DNA from: a virus
IMG/VR virus record: IMGVR_UViG_3300049595_002065
Span: 1 to 31,817 of that record
Strand: one strand, 5' to 3'
DNA: 31,817 nucleotides
Each line of letters opens with the position of its first letter. Within the stretch, counting starts at the first letter, position 1. The notes beneath the pieces are model-generated. The model saw nothing but the letters and a program-made list of their open reading frames with translations. It was not told where the DNA came from and made no database searches. A program made the translations under genes and the position numbers. This document shows, piece by piece, positions 20,832 to 29,298 of the stretch.

Positions 20832-20834
20832 AGG

Positions 20835-22418
20835 TTATGAGGATGCAGGCAGAACCAGCGGCTCGCCTTTTTTGAGGAGTTCGTAAATTTGCTTGGCCGC
20901 GTCTGCCGCCCGCTTTGTTTCTTTGCTTGGGTCTTCCCTGCGCCGGGTGTCGAAAAACTCGTTTGAGGCGAAGCCGATGCGCTGCAAGGATGATGCGCCC
21001 ATTGATCCAACCAAAGCGCCTTGGCCCTGGCCTTGGATTTGTTGCTGCAAGGCCATGATTCGCCCGATGGCCGCTTCTTTCTGCGCTTCAACCTCTGGCC
21101 CGACAAAACCCTCCAAGTCGGCCAGCCCCTGCATTTCAAAATCCAACTGCTCTTGCGGGGTCATCGTCGCCCGCCTGTTCGCCATTGCCTGCGATTGTGT
21201 TGAGGCAAGCGCGCTGCGTTGCGCGGCGGCTTGTGCCTTGGCGTTTCTTTCCGCCTCGTCGGCTATTTGTTTTTCCAGTTGCGCTTGAACTTGTTTGCTC
21301 TTGGCAATCTCAGCGTTCAGTTCGGCCACGCGCGCGGCGATTTCGGCCATTGATTGCGCGCCTTGAGACGCGCCGACAACCTCGCCCTGCAATCGAGTTT
21401 GATTGGCCTGCTCTTGCGCCAGCCTTTCTTGCGGCGTCATGCCGATCTGCGCGGTCTGCGCGGTGGTTGCCGCTGTCTGCTGATTAGCGGCAAATTCGCG
21501 GGCTTGCGCGCTCATTTGATCCTGCATGGCTTGGATGCCTTGCAGTTCTCTTACTTGCTGCTCAATACTTGCAGGATCGGCCCCCTGTGATTGAAGGCCC
21601 GATTGCAAATCTTCAATTTCCCTGCGCTTTTCTTGTTCTCTTTTGATGCGCGCAACTTCGGCGGGATCGCCGCCCGCGCCCGTCAATTCAAACGCCTCCA
21701 AGTCCATCCGCGCCATGTTTGCCATCATGTTTTCTCTGGCAATGCGCCGCTGTTGCTCTTGCCCCGCATCCAATTCTCCGCGCACCGCCCCGCCTGTGCT
21801 TAGATCGGCCAGCCGCGCCATTAGCTGCCCCGGTCGGCCCTGCAAGGCGTTGGCGATGGCCTCGCCTATGTTTTTGCCGAAGGTTTCGGCAATGACTTTG
21901 CCTGTTTGTTTTGCCGCGTTGCTGAGTTGGGTAAATTCGGAAATAGCGCCCGATAGGCTTGTGGCCCGTCCCGCTTGGGAAAGGGTCTGATTAAATTGCT
22001 CTTGGATGCCAATGGCAGATTTTACGGCGGTGCTTAGTTGGTCAAACGCAGCCGAGACGATTTTTCCAACTGCGGCGGCTCCAGCGACTAACAGCGTCAT
22101 GCGCCCGGCGCTGCGGGCTATCCCGCCGCCAAATTCCTCTGCGGGCGCTGGATCAAAAGCCTGCTGTGCCGATTCGCGGGCCTTTTTAAGCTGCTCCTGT
22201 AATTCCCGCAGCGGCCCAAGGCCGTAGTCGCCAATATCAATGTCTATCGGCCCGCCGCTGCCGCCCGGCTGCTTTACTTGCGGCATTCTTGGCGCGGTGG
22301 ATGCCCGCGCAAAGGTCTGCTGCACTTGTGTCGCCGTCTTTTGTGCGTCAGCCAAGACGGACTGAAAGCCAGTTTGCGTCTGGTTGGCCGCTGTGATTTT
22401 TACCTTAACTTCAGCCAT
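20835..22418 (-). CDS. tail tape measure protein
   Basis: A 527-residue protein: start MAEVKVKITAANQTQTGFQSVLADAQK, coiled-coil helices, a hydrophobic segment (MTLLVAGAAAVGKIVSAAF) in the N-terminal third, and long Ala/Gln/Glu-rich helices thereafter. Such proteins set tail length at about 0.15 nm per residue, predicting a tail near 80 nm. The start at 22418 is supported by AGGAGG 9 nt upstream, inside the end of the preceding gene. Located after the tail-chaperone-position gene, as usual. Confidence 0.75.
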   Translation of the reverse strand: MAEVKVKITAANQTQTGFQSVLADAQKTATQVQQTFARASTAPRMPQVKQPGGSGGPIDIDIGDYGLGPLRELQEQLKKARESAQQAFDPAPAEEFGGGIARSAGRMTLLVAGAAAVGKIVSAAFDQLSTAVKSAIGIQEQFNQTLSQAGRATSLSGAISEFTQLSNAAKQTGKVIAETFGKNIGEAIANALQGRPGQLMARLADLSTGGAVRGELDAGQEQQRRIARENMMANMARMDLEAFELTGAGGDPAEVARIKREQEKRREIEDLQSGLQSQGADPASIEQQVRELQGIQAMQDQMSAQAREFAANQQTAATTAQTAQIGMTPQERLAQEQANQTRLQGEVVGASQGAQSMAEIAARVAELNAEIAKSKQVQAQLEKQIADEAERNAKAQAAAQRSALASTQSQAMANRRATMTPQEQLDFEMQGLADLEGFVGPEVEAQKEAAIGRIMALQQQIQGQGQGALVGSMGASSLQRIGFASNEFFDTRRREDPSKETKRAADAAKQIYELLKKGEPLVLPASS

Positions 22419-22974
22419 TGGATTCGTCCTCCTTCTTGGCCTTGCTGCGGGCAATGGCAATGCGCTCGGCGTCGGTCACGATATCGAGGTGTGAGCCACT
22501 TTCTGTCTCGTAGGCTGCGGCCTCATACCATGCCGCCGCGCCCACGGGGGTGGCCCACGCTTGCTGTTCGCTCATGCCGAGGCGCATGAGCCGGGCCACG
22601 GTGCTGATGGCGTTGGGGATTTTGGAAGGCTCGCCGCGCTCCTCGCCTGCTTTGGGTTGCTTGTTCCACATTTGCGGCGGGGCGCAGTAGTCCGCGACAT
22701 AGGTGCGCCAGCGGGCAACCTCGGCCACAAAATCAATCTTGCGCCACTTCCACAGGCGGCAGGCCAGGGAATCCATGTCGGGCAAGACCAGCGCGGGGCG
22801 CGAGCAGATCCATGCGGCAAGCCGCAATTCCTGCTCGCTGCCCATCTGCCCGTGGTAAAATGGCGAGCCGATAGCTTCCAAGGTGAAGGCATGGCCCACG
22901 GAAAGCGGGAGCATTCGCAGCCCGCAAACGCGGTGTGTCGCGTTTAAGAACGCTTCAGCGGCCAGCGCATCCAT
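22411..22974 (-). CDS. tail assembly chaperone-position protein
   Basis: A 187-residue, mostly helical protein: LPLSVGHAFTLEAIGSPFYHG, QELRLAAWICSRPALVLPDMD, and an acidic/basic C-terminus (RSKAKKEDESNG). The order tail tube, this gene, tape measure is the place of tail-assembly chaperones, and the GHAFTLEAIGSP segment resembles those in tail-chaperone-like or gp13-like proteins. No frameshifted second part was found. Moderate confidence from position. Confidence 0.55.
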   Translation of the reverse strand: MDALAAEAFLNATHRVCGLRMLPLSVGHAFTLEAIGSPFYHGQMGSEQELRLAAWICSRPALVLPDMDSLACRLWKWRKIDFVAEVARWRTYVADYCAPPQMWNKQPKAGEERGEPSKIPNAISTVARLMRLGMSEQQAWATPVGAAAWYEAAAYETESGSHLDIVTDAERIAIARSKAKKEDESNG

Positions 22975-22985
22975 AGCGCGAGCCC

Positions 22986-23546
22986 TTACGATCCGGCAAA
23001 AGCGACCGTGGTGACGGTGACGCGCTGGTAATCGGTGTTACCAAACCGCTTTTCAACTCGGATGGTGGAAGTCGAAGAATGGTCGCCCGTGGTAAGGGTT
23101 GATCCGCCGACTGTCGCCGTGTTGATGGCCGTGCCACGGATGTTGGTCTTGACCACATCGCCTGCCGTTTCGGCCTTTTCGGCGCTCAGAACAGTAAAAG
23201 AAATGCTGTCGAGCGAGAAGCTGCTGCCCGTGAAGTCGCCCAAAACCTGAGCCGAAGCCTCGGCGCGAGGGTTGTAGAATCGGATGGCCGCTGGCGAAGA
23301 CGATGCGCTTCCGCTTTCGATCAGTTGCTCGTCCACTTGGGCGGTGATGGTGGCGTTTAGAACTTCGTTGCTGCCAATTGTGCCAGCGCCGAAGGTAGTT
23401 CCAACCGTCTCGGTGGTTGTCTCCGTGCGGACATACTTTGAGATAATCGTCGTGGTGACGCCGTTCTGGTCTTGCACCAGAAGTTTCTCAAACGTCTTGG
23501 CCGTGCTTTTGGAAAAAGCGCCCGAAACACCGTAGCTGATAGGCAT
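22986..23546 (-). CDS. major tail tube protein-like
   Basis: A 186-residue beta-rich protein without helical coils: MPISYGVSGAFSKSTAK, SNEVLNATITAQVDEQLIESG, then AAIRFYNPRAEASAQVLGDF and a C-terminal beta segment. Size and position (after tail terminator-like, before chaperone and tape measure genes) fit the tail tube subunit. No sheath gene was seen. Confidence 0.6.
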   Translation of the reverse strand: MPISYGVSGAFSKSTAKTFEKLLVQDQNGVTTTIISKYVRTETTTETVGTTFGAGTIGSNEVLNATITAQVDEQLIESGSASSSPAAIRFYNPRAEASAQVLGDFTGSSFSLDSISFTVLSAEKAETAGDVVKTNIRGTAINTATVGGSTLTTGDHSSTSTIRVEKRFGNTDYQRVTVTTVAFAGS

Positions 23547-23562
23547 ACCCTCGCCGGGCGTG

Positions 23563-24444
23563 TCAATTCTGCTGGCAATAGAGGGTCACGCTAAGAACGT
23601 CAGTAATGCGGTTGTTGGCCGTATCGACCGAGTGCGCGCTTTCCAACAGCCCGGCAACCGTGACGTTGGCCGAGGTGAAGTCTTGGGCCACGATCTCGCG
23701 CAGGGTTTCCTCGACTTGCTCCACCACCTCGTCATGGGCGCTGGCGTATTCGCCGGGGCTGATGATGTGAATGGTGGCATCAGCCTGCCATCGGGCCAAC
23801 TGCGGGAAGGGTCGGCTGGCCGACAAGCAGGCGGCGACAATGCGCCGGGGCGGGGCTGTGGTTTCCGAGTAGTAGGGATACACGGTGTAATCGTCTGTTA
23901 CGGCGCTCGGAAGCTCGGTGCCAAGGTGGGCTGACACGATTTGCTCGATCTCATGGCGCAGGCTGTAGGTTTGCGGAGTGGCCGATGTCGGGCCTGTGGG
24001 TGCGGTGGCGATTCGGTCGCCTGCCACGGCGCTGATGCGGATGGTGTCGGTCTGGATGTTCGGTGCGGTGTTGCCCGAAAGCTCGACCAGATGCCATCCG
24101 TATAGTGTTAAATCGGTCTGTGCCGCGTTGATGGCGGCAAGCGCGGTGTTGGTATTGGTATCGTCCAAAATACGCGAGAGCGCGGCCACACGGTTCTTGT
24201 GGGATGTCTGCCAGCCTGTTCCGTCATTGGCCGAGGTCAGAACGCTAAAATCCATGCTTACCCGGCTGGCGGATCTCACCCCGCCCTCGACAAGCTCGGA
24301 GCCTGCCGCCGAGACGATAACGCACGGCAGGGCCAGCGGATCGGTCGGAACGGCATAGCGAATTGGAATGCCTGCGAGCGCGGTTCCCGTGCGGGCGGCT
24401 TCGATGCGGGCGGCAAATTGAGCTTCTAATTGGCGGTGGATCAT
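23563..24444 (-). CDS. tail-completion/terminator-like protein with duplicated domain
   Basis: A 293-residue protein with two similar halves. The first has LPCVIVSAAGSEL, a RVSMDFSVLTSAND strand-turn, KNRVAALSRILDD, TLYGWHLVELSGN and DTIRISAV; the second has RRIVAACLSASRPF, QADATIHIISPGEYA, VEQVEETLREIVA, VTVAGLLESAHS and ITDVLSVTLYC. Each half has the fold order of tail terminator/minor tail proteins. Normally one copy suffices. Position between the gp10-like and tail tube genes supports tail completion. Confidence 0.55.
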   Translation of the reverse strand: MIHRQLEAQFAARIEAARTGTALAGIPIRYAVPTDPLALPCVIVSAAGSELVEGGVRSASRVSMDFSVLTSANDGTGWQTSHKNRVAALSRILDDTNTNTALAAINAAQTDLTLYGWHLVELSGNTAPNIQTDTIRISAVAGDRIATAPTGPTSATPQTYSLRHEIEQIVSAHLGTELPSAVTDDYTVYPYYSETTAPPRRIVAACLSASRPFPQLARWQADATIHIISPGEYASAHDEVVEQVEETLREIVAQDFTSANVTVAGLLESAHSVDTANNRITDVLSVTLYCQQN

Positions 24445-25340
24445 GCGGCTTTTGCTAACTTGCCGAGGCGGTTGTTCATTTCGCGTTCGATCTGTTTCTG
24501 GCGGAACTCAAGCAACCAATTAACCCGACCTTGGCGGATTTTGTCGCTGGCGTTTTTTGCGGTGTTCGCCATTTCGATATACATATTCAAAGGATTGCCG
24601 AAGCTCCTGCGGCCCTTCCCGCTGCCTCGCGTAAGATTGTTGCTGACAAATTCTGGCAAATTGAGCGCGCCCGCCCCTACAAGTCCGAGGTCTTTCCATG
24701 CAGCGCCCCAACCCGCCTTGAGCGTTCCAACGCGCTTGGTCATTTTGGTCGTGTAGCTGTTCATTTTGCCTTTGCTAACGACAAGCTGCGACCAATGCGC
24801 TTGGTTCACTCGGCCCTGAGAATTTTGCCTGCTCTTGTGCAGATTGCGGTTTGGTTCTTGGCCCACATATTGAAGATTGCCCAACTTTGGCTCGCCCACT
24901 GCCGACACTTTCCGCGTCTGTGTGTAGCTGTTGACGCGCTTTCCTTTTTTCGTGGTATAGGGGCGCACCTCAACCAGCGTCGGGGTCTGATTGTTCAGAA
25001 GATCCAAGGCGCGGGCCTCTGAGTAATTTGGGCCACCCTGTTTCATGTATCGGCTGAACGCGACAGACACCCCGCGCACTCCGCTATCGGCCAAGATTTT
25101 GCGAATGACGGCAACGCTGACAAAGACACGGTTGATGTCTCGCGTGACTGCGCCGACGCCTTGGCCCTCGTCTTTCGGCGGCGTGATGGACAGCAGGCCA
25201 TTGTCGCCGCTATCACGCACAAGCAGTTTTGCTTGGCGGATAAGTTCTTGCCCGACTTCTTTTGTTGTCGCATTGACGAACTTCGGGACGAACTTACGCA
25301 ATTCATCCAGCGTAATGTCGGCTGAGACTGCCGCCGCCAT
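24441..25340 (-). CDS. head-tail/neck protein, HK97 gp10-like
   Basis: A 299-residue, basic protein. The N-terminal ~130 residues (LDELRKFVPKFVNATTKEVGQELIRQAKLLVRD) fit the helical start of the gp10-like tail-completion family. The basic region (KRVGTLKAGWGAAWKDLG) and the helical C-terminus complete it. Position among head-tail genes supports this. A 4-base overlap with the next gene. Confidence 0.5.
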   Translation of the reverse strand: MAAAVSADITLDELRKFVPKFVNATTKEVGQELIRQAKLLVRDSGDNGLLSITPPKDEGQGVGAVTRDINRVFVSVAVIRKILADSGVRGVSVAFSRYMKQGGPNYSEARALDLLNNQTPTLVEVRPYTTKKGKRVNSYTQTRKVSAVGEPKLGNLQYVGQEPNRNLHKSRQNSQGRVNQAHWSQLVVSKGKMNSYTTKMTKRVGTLKAGWGAAWKDLGLVGAGALNLPEFVSNNLTRGSGKGRRSFGNPLNMYIEMANTAKNASDKIRQGRVNWLLEFRQKQIEREMNNRLGKLAKAA

Positions 25341-25342
25341 AA

Positions 25343-25675
25343 CTATTCGGCCAAGCCGCCCGCTGTGATTTCGACCACTGCGCCGTCCTGCGAGACGGCC
25401 AACACTTGAAGCTCTTGCCCGCGAACCGTCACGCGGCTCCAGATAGCAGGAACGGCGTTGTCGATCTTGTCGAAGCGCGGCTCAAAGGCGCTGGCTTGGA
25501 GCGCCAGGCGCACGCTGCGGATTTGGCGAACGCCACCCTCGGCCAATTCGTCGCGGGTTTCGGTGTCGCCAACAACAGCCTTGTATTCGATCCCGCCAAT
25601 GGTCACGCACTCACCGCCGACATCGGTAATCGCGGCCACTCCAAGAATGTGCGCGGTGTCTAACTGGCTTGCCAT
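25343..25675 (-). CDS. head-tail joining protein-like
   Basis: A 110-residue beta-rich protein, with CVTIGGIEYKAVVGD, SVRLALQASAFEP and ARVTVRGQELQVL-like strands, of the size and position of head-tail stoppers (gpFII-like). It lies just after the two-domain glycosyltransferase gene. Assignment rests on size and order. Confidence 0.5.
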   Translation of the reverse strand: MASQLDTAHILGVAAITDVGGECVTIGGIEYKAVVGDTETRDELAEGGVRQIRSVRLALQASAFEPRFDKIDNAVPAIWSRVTVRGQELQVLAVSQDGAVVEITAGGLAE

Positions 25676-25678
25676 GCC

Positions 25679-27430
25679 CTAATCCTTGGAGTCAAAGGCG
25701 TCAGGGTTGCGGCGCTTGAAGACTTCGGCCCCGAATTTGTTTGCCGCGTCGGAGTTCTCCACATCGTAGACGGCATCTGTGGCGACCTTGGGATCAAAAA
25801 ACGGGTGGTTATGCAGAAACACAATCTCGCTGTCCAAGACGATCCCGGCTTTGCGCGTGCGGTGGGAAAATTCCGTGTCGGAATAAATGCCGTGATAGTC
25901 GCCAGACAGGATTCCTCCACCGTTGCCAAGCCAGCCGAGGGTTGGCCGGGTGCAAATGAACGTCACCATGAGGCCGTCCGTGCGGTGGCCGTCTTTCACG
26001 CCAAGCACTTTCGGGCGCTTTAGGTGCGGTTCCAACGCCTGCCAAACAAGCTCGTCCCAAAATAGCGGCGGCTCGATGTCATCCTGTGCGGTGACGATGA
26101 TTTGCCCTGACGATGCCTTTACTGCCGCGTTGTAATTCGCCACGGCGTTTCCGCCGACTTGATCCATGAGGCCAGCGGGCGAAAGGCCGTGCTTGAATCG
26201 ACCCAAAACGTCCCGCGTCTCGTCATCATCCTCGGCAAAACCAAAGATGTATTCCACGCTTTGCGGGTCTTTGGCCGCTTCCAGCCACTTCTTGCGCGTC
26301 TCGGCAGCTTGCAGCGGACGGCCACGGGTCGGGTGGCATACGCTGATCTTTGCCCCGCACTTCTTGAACCACTCCAATTCAAATTGATCGGCGCGCTCGG
26401 TGTCGCCATTGGCGCGCAGAGTGCAGGCGTAAAGCCCGACGCCGCCGAAGCCATAGACCACCGGGCGGTGTGTCCACGGGACAATCTCTGGCACAGGCAG
26501 GGCCATAAATGCGCGGGCATAGGCCAGGGCATCTTGCGCCTCGCCGCTGTCCAGGCTGGTGGCCGCGAGTTGGGCCAAGGCTTCCCTGCGCCACGGACTG
26601 ACCTTGTAGGCTTCGTGCAATAGCGATTTCTTCGGCGCGAATGCCTGCGTCCGCATGGCGAGTTGCAGATAAAGCTCATACCGCTCATCCCCTGAGAGCG
26701 ATTCGTGTTTGAGCGCCTCGATGGCGAGTTCCATGCCGCGCGCATCCTTTTTCATGCCGAAATGCTCAAGGCTGCCGTAGAAAATCCAGCGCGGGTCTTT
26801 GTCCCAGTCGGGCTGCGATTCAATGATGCGCCAGTTGCGGGCATTGCCGCGCTTTTCGGATGCCTCGTCTTTCTTTTCGTCAGGGGCGTGGACAATGCGG
26901 GCGTCCTCCCACCTCACTTGCCCGTCTCCCGATTTGTCCAAGGGTTCAAGGTGTTCGTGAACAGCGCCGTCCCACTTGGCCGTCCCGCGCCGCCAGATGC
27001 GCTCACGCAAGAGGTTTAGTCCATTATTGGTCAACCGATAGGGAACCATCGCCAGCGTGGTCGTGGGGGCCGTCTCGCGCAAATGCTGGCGGATGATGTC
27101 GCAGGACTCTTGCTCAATAATATCGTCCGTATCGGCCCAAATGAGCCAGTCGTGGCCGTCTGCCTCGGCCATGTCCGTCGCCATCTGCCGGGCGGCGGCG
27201 AAGTTGTCCACATGATCCCAAAACTGGAACGCTTCGGCGTTCTTGTATTCGCCCGTCTTGCACCCCATTTCGCGGGCAATGTCGAGCGAACGATCTGGTT
27301 CCCTGCCGCCGCAGGCGCGGACAATGTAGATGTGGGGCGTGAGCTTTTGGAAAGCCTCGATGAATCGCCCGATGTAACCCTCGCTATTTCCAGTAATAGC
27401 GACCAACGCCAAGGAAGGCTGTGTGTCCAT
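25679..27430 (-). CDS. two-domain glycosyltransferase in the head operon
   Basis: A 583-residue protein. Domain 1 (about 7-200) is GT2-like: LALVAITGNSEGYIGRFIEAF, then WLIWADTDDII with the metal motif at 100-103. A TPR-like helical middle (~215-355) follows (MELAIEALKHE, YELYLQLAMRTQAF). Domain 2 (about 361-560) is a second GT-like unit: KISVCHPTRGRPLQAAETR, an EDDD at 400-403 and VTAQDDIEP with Asp450/Asp451, the acceptor-site segment GGGILSGD, and a HTRT/LHNHPFFD end. It sits between the capsid and head-tail genes, after a terminator. It likely glycosylates virion or host surface components. Confidence 0.75.
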   Translation of the reverse strand: MDTQPSLALVAITGNSEGYIGRFIEAFQKLTPHIYIVRACGGREPDRSLDIAREMGCKTGEYKNAEAFQFWDHVDNFAAARQMATDMAEADGHDWLIWADTDDIIEQESCDIIRQHLRETAPTTTLAMVPYRLTNNGLNLLRERIWRRGTAKWDGAVHEHLEPLDKSGDGQVRWEDARIVHAPDEKKDEASEKRGNARNWRIIESQPDWDKDPRWIFYGSLEHFGMKKDARGMELAIEALKHESLSGDERYELYLQLAMRTQAFAPKKSLLHEAYKVSPWRREALAQLAATSLDSGEAQDALAYARAFMALPVPEIVPWTHRPVVYGFGGVGLYACTLRANGDTERADQFELEWFKKCGAKISVCHPTRGRPLQAAETRKKWLEAAKDPQSVEYIFGFAEDDDETRDVLGRFKHGLSPAGLMDQVGGNAVANYNAAVKASSGQIIVTAQDDIEPPLFWDELVWQALEPHLKRPKVLGVKDGHRTDGLMVTFICTRPTLGWLGNGGGILSGDYHGIYSDTEFSHRTRKAGIVLDSEIVFLHNHPFFDPKVATDAVYDVENSDAANKFGAEVFKRRNPDAFDSKD

Positions 27431-27457
27431 GCGGCCACGGCGGGCCTGTCAACTTCA

Positions 27458-27487
27458 CCAAAAGCAAAACCCCCGGCATAGCCGGGG
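27458..27487 (-). terminator. intrinsic terminator behind the capsid gene
   Basis: On minus, CCCCCGGC pairs perfectly with GCCGGGGG around a 3-base loop (27469-27487), followed by TTTTGCTTTT. It lies about 30 bases beyond the capsid stop. It should cap the highly expressed capsid transcript and lower expression of the glycosyltransferase and tail genes, unless there is antitermination. Confidence 0.85.
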
Positions 27488-27517
27488 GTCTGCTGAACAC
27501 ACGAACCAGAACAGTCT

Positions 27518-28432
27518 TTAGGCTTTCTTGGCGAGGATTTTAAGACCCGCCGTGATGCCGTAGGTGAATCCGCCGACAACCTCGAAGTTGAGGAAGTGGG
27601 TGCCGTTCGCCGTGTTGTAGTGGCGACGATAACCCAGGCCGATTCCGCTGACGGGATCGACCACGGTGCGGGCTTCCAAGTATTCGCTCGGAGCCTGCGG
27701 CTGGAGGGTGCGGATCGCCACGGCGATGGCCGAGGGATGCACCGCGAAGCCTGCGAGGGTGATGCTGGTTCCGACGTTGGTGGCCGGGATCAGGGTGGAC
27801 TCGTAGACGTTCATGCCCGCCAAACGGCGAACCACTCCCTCGCGCACACCTTCGGGGCCGAAGTTGAGGTTAGCGAGGATGTTGGTGCTGTCGGAGAGGA
27901 GAGCGTCGTAGGCTTCCGGCTCCAAGAACAACGCGCGGTCGTTCTGCGGGGCTTTGGCCTTGGTGAGTTCCAAGCGGGCCTTGCGAACATCGGCCATCGA
28001 GAACGAGGCCGAGGTGAACGAGGCAACCGCCGCGCCGAAGTTACCCGTGGTGATCATGCCCCAGGCTGCGCTGATGAAGGCTTGCGCCACTGCGCGGCCC
28101 TGCTCTGCGCCGATTTCGGCCAGCATCTGCGGGGTGAGCGCGGAGGACTTGCTCCACTGCGTGTCAGTGAAATCGACCGTGCTGAGATAGTGCTTGTCGA
28201 TCGTGACCTCACGGGCGGTGAGGGTAACGTCTCCGTCCGCACCTTCGTAGGTGTTGTTGAACGTGGAGGCGGTGATCGAGGAAATGAGCGGGATGCTCAC
28301 CACTTCGCCTTTGCGCGCGGCTTCGGCGTTGTAGTTCACGCTGAAAGCGTTCAGCGGATGGAGGGAATCAACGAACGCTTTGAGCGCCGCTGACGAGATG
28401 ATGTCGTCGTTAAGACCAGTGATGGAGGCCAT
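27518..28432 (-). CDS. major capsid protein
   Basis: A 304-residue protein. MASITGLNDDIISSAALKAFVDSLHPLNAF and VTIDKHYLSTVDFTDTQW are typical of HK97-fold coat proteins of this size class. Further features: a P-domain-like middle (RALFLEPEAYDALLSD), GMNVYES and a C-terminal YRRHYNTANGTHFLNFEVVGG. It forms the icosahedral shell. It follows a protease-scaffold gene, as expected for processed heads, with a 9-base gap. An intrinsic terminator follows it. Confidence 0.82.
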   Translation of the reverse strand: MASITGLNDDIISSAALKAFVDSLHPLNAFSVNYNAEAARKGEVVSIPLISSITASTFNNTYEGADGDVTLTAREVTIDKHYLSTVDFTDTQWSKSSALTPQMLAEIGAEQGRAVAQAFISAAWGMITTGNFGAAVASFTSASFSMADVRKARLELTKAKAPQNDRALFLEPEAYDALLSDSTNILANLNFGPEGVREGVVRRLAGMNVYESTLIPATNVGTSITLAGFAVHPSAIAVAIRTLQPQAPSEYLEARTVVDPVSGIGLGYRRHYNTANGTHFLNFEVVGGFTYGITAGLKILAKKA

Positions 28433-28441
28433 GTTAGTAGG

Positions 28442-29281
28442 TTATTTGGATTGTTTGAGCTTGTTGATGAGGGAGAAATCGCTGGCCTCAAGCGCCTTGC
28501 GGACGATTTCAAATTTGGTGGCGCGGTCGCCAGAAGCGTAAGCGTCTTCGACCGAAACGGCGGAACCGTTGCCCGTGATGGCGTTGTCGCCGCGAGCGGC
28601 GAGTTCGACTTCCAGAGCGGAGAGCTTGGTCATCGCGGCATCGAGCTTCGCGGCCATTTCCGAATCAACGGGAGCGGCAACGGGCGCGGGGGTTTCTTCT
28701 TTGGCGGCGGCAATGCCGTCCACGGTGGACTTGAGATCGGCAACCGAAGCGGCCAACGATTCGATGGCGGCTTGAGCGTCAAACTCAACTTTGGCGACAG
28801 AACTATTTTCAGTCATGCCCACTGCGGCGGTGTCAACTTCGGGCGCGGCTTCGGGCTCAGACCCGGCGCGGAAAACGCCGTCAGGGTTGGCGGCGGGGCG
28901 GGAAACCAGATCCACGCTGACCAGTTCCGAGACGCGGGCGAAACGCTTTCCGTCTTGCTCGTCGGGCGTTCCGCTAAACGTCATGGAAAAACCGACACGG
29001 TTTGGCGCTTTGGTCAGGATCTCGCTGTAGAAAGTGGCCTGCGGGTGCGAGCCGAGAAGTTCCAAGTCAGCGCGAAGTTGGTCTTCGACAATTCGGAAGT
29101 TGGCGAGGAATCCAATGAGGGAATCAATGCTTTCGTCGTGATCGACAAAGACTTTGACGGGTGAACCAGCAACGCCTGCGGCCTCGGCCTGCAACAGCGT
29201 CACATCGTCCACCATCATGGCGTGGCCGAGCGCAGGGCCAACCGTGGCGACAGATATTCCTTCAAATTTGAGGGCGTCCAT
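28442..29281 (-). CDS. prohead protease-scaffold fusion
   Basis: A 279-residue protein. The N-terminal ~145 residues carry the prohead protease layout: VKVFVDHDESIDSLIGFL (candidate catalytic His48 in DHDES), FSMTFSGTPDEQ and ELVSVDLVSRPAANPDG. The C-terminal half is a Glu/Ala/Lys coiled-coil scaffold (DAQAAIESLAASVADLKSTVDG and LDAAMTKLSALEVELAARG). A Met at about residue 155 (MTENSS) could start a separate scaffold product, but there is no clear ribosome-binding site for it. Confidence 0.72.
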   Translation of the reverse strand: MDALKFEGISVATVGPALGHAMMVDDVTLLQAEAAGVAGSPVKVFVDHDESIDSLIGFLANFRIVEDQLRADLELLGSHPQATFYSEILTKAPNRVGFSMTFSGTPDEQDGKRFARVSELVSVDLVSRPAANPDGVFRAGSEPEAAPEVDTAAVGMTENSSVAKVEFDAQAAIESLAASVADLKSTVDGIAAAKEETPAPVAAPVDSEMAAKLDAAMTKLSALEVELAARGDNAITGNGSAVSVEDAYASGDRATKFEIVRKALEASDFSLINKLKQSK

Positions 29282-29298
29282 ACTCGAACGCGCTCATG

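Noticed and set aside
22411-22460. Programmed frameshift joining the chaperone-position gene to the tape measure frame
   Set aside because: The tape measure has its own ATG with AGGAGG at good spacing and there is no separate G/T-type second frame.
27596-28393. Long plus-strand open frame opposite the capsid gene
   Set aside because: Antisense shadow of a recognisable capsid protein with no motif or ribosome-binding site.
28451-29164. Plus-strand open frame opposite the protease-scaffold gene
   Set aside because: Gly/Arg-rich shadow; the minus strand carries protease and scaffold features.
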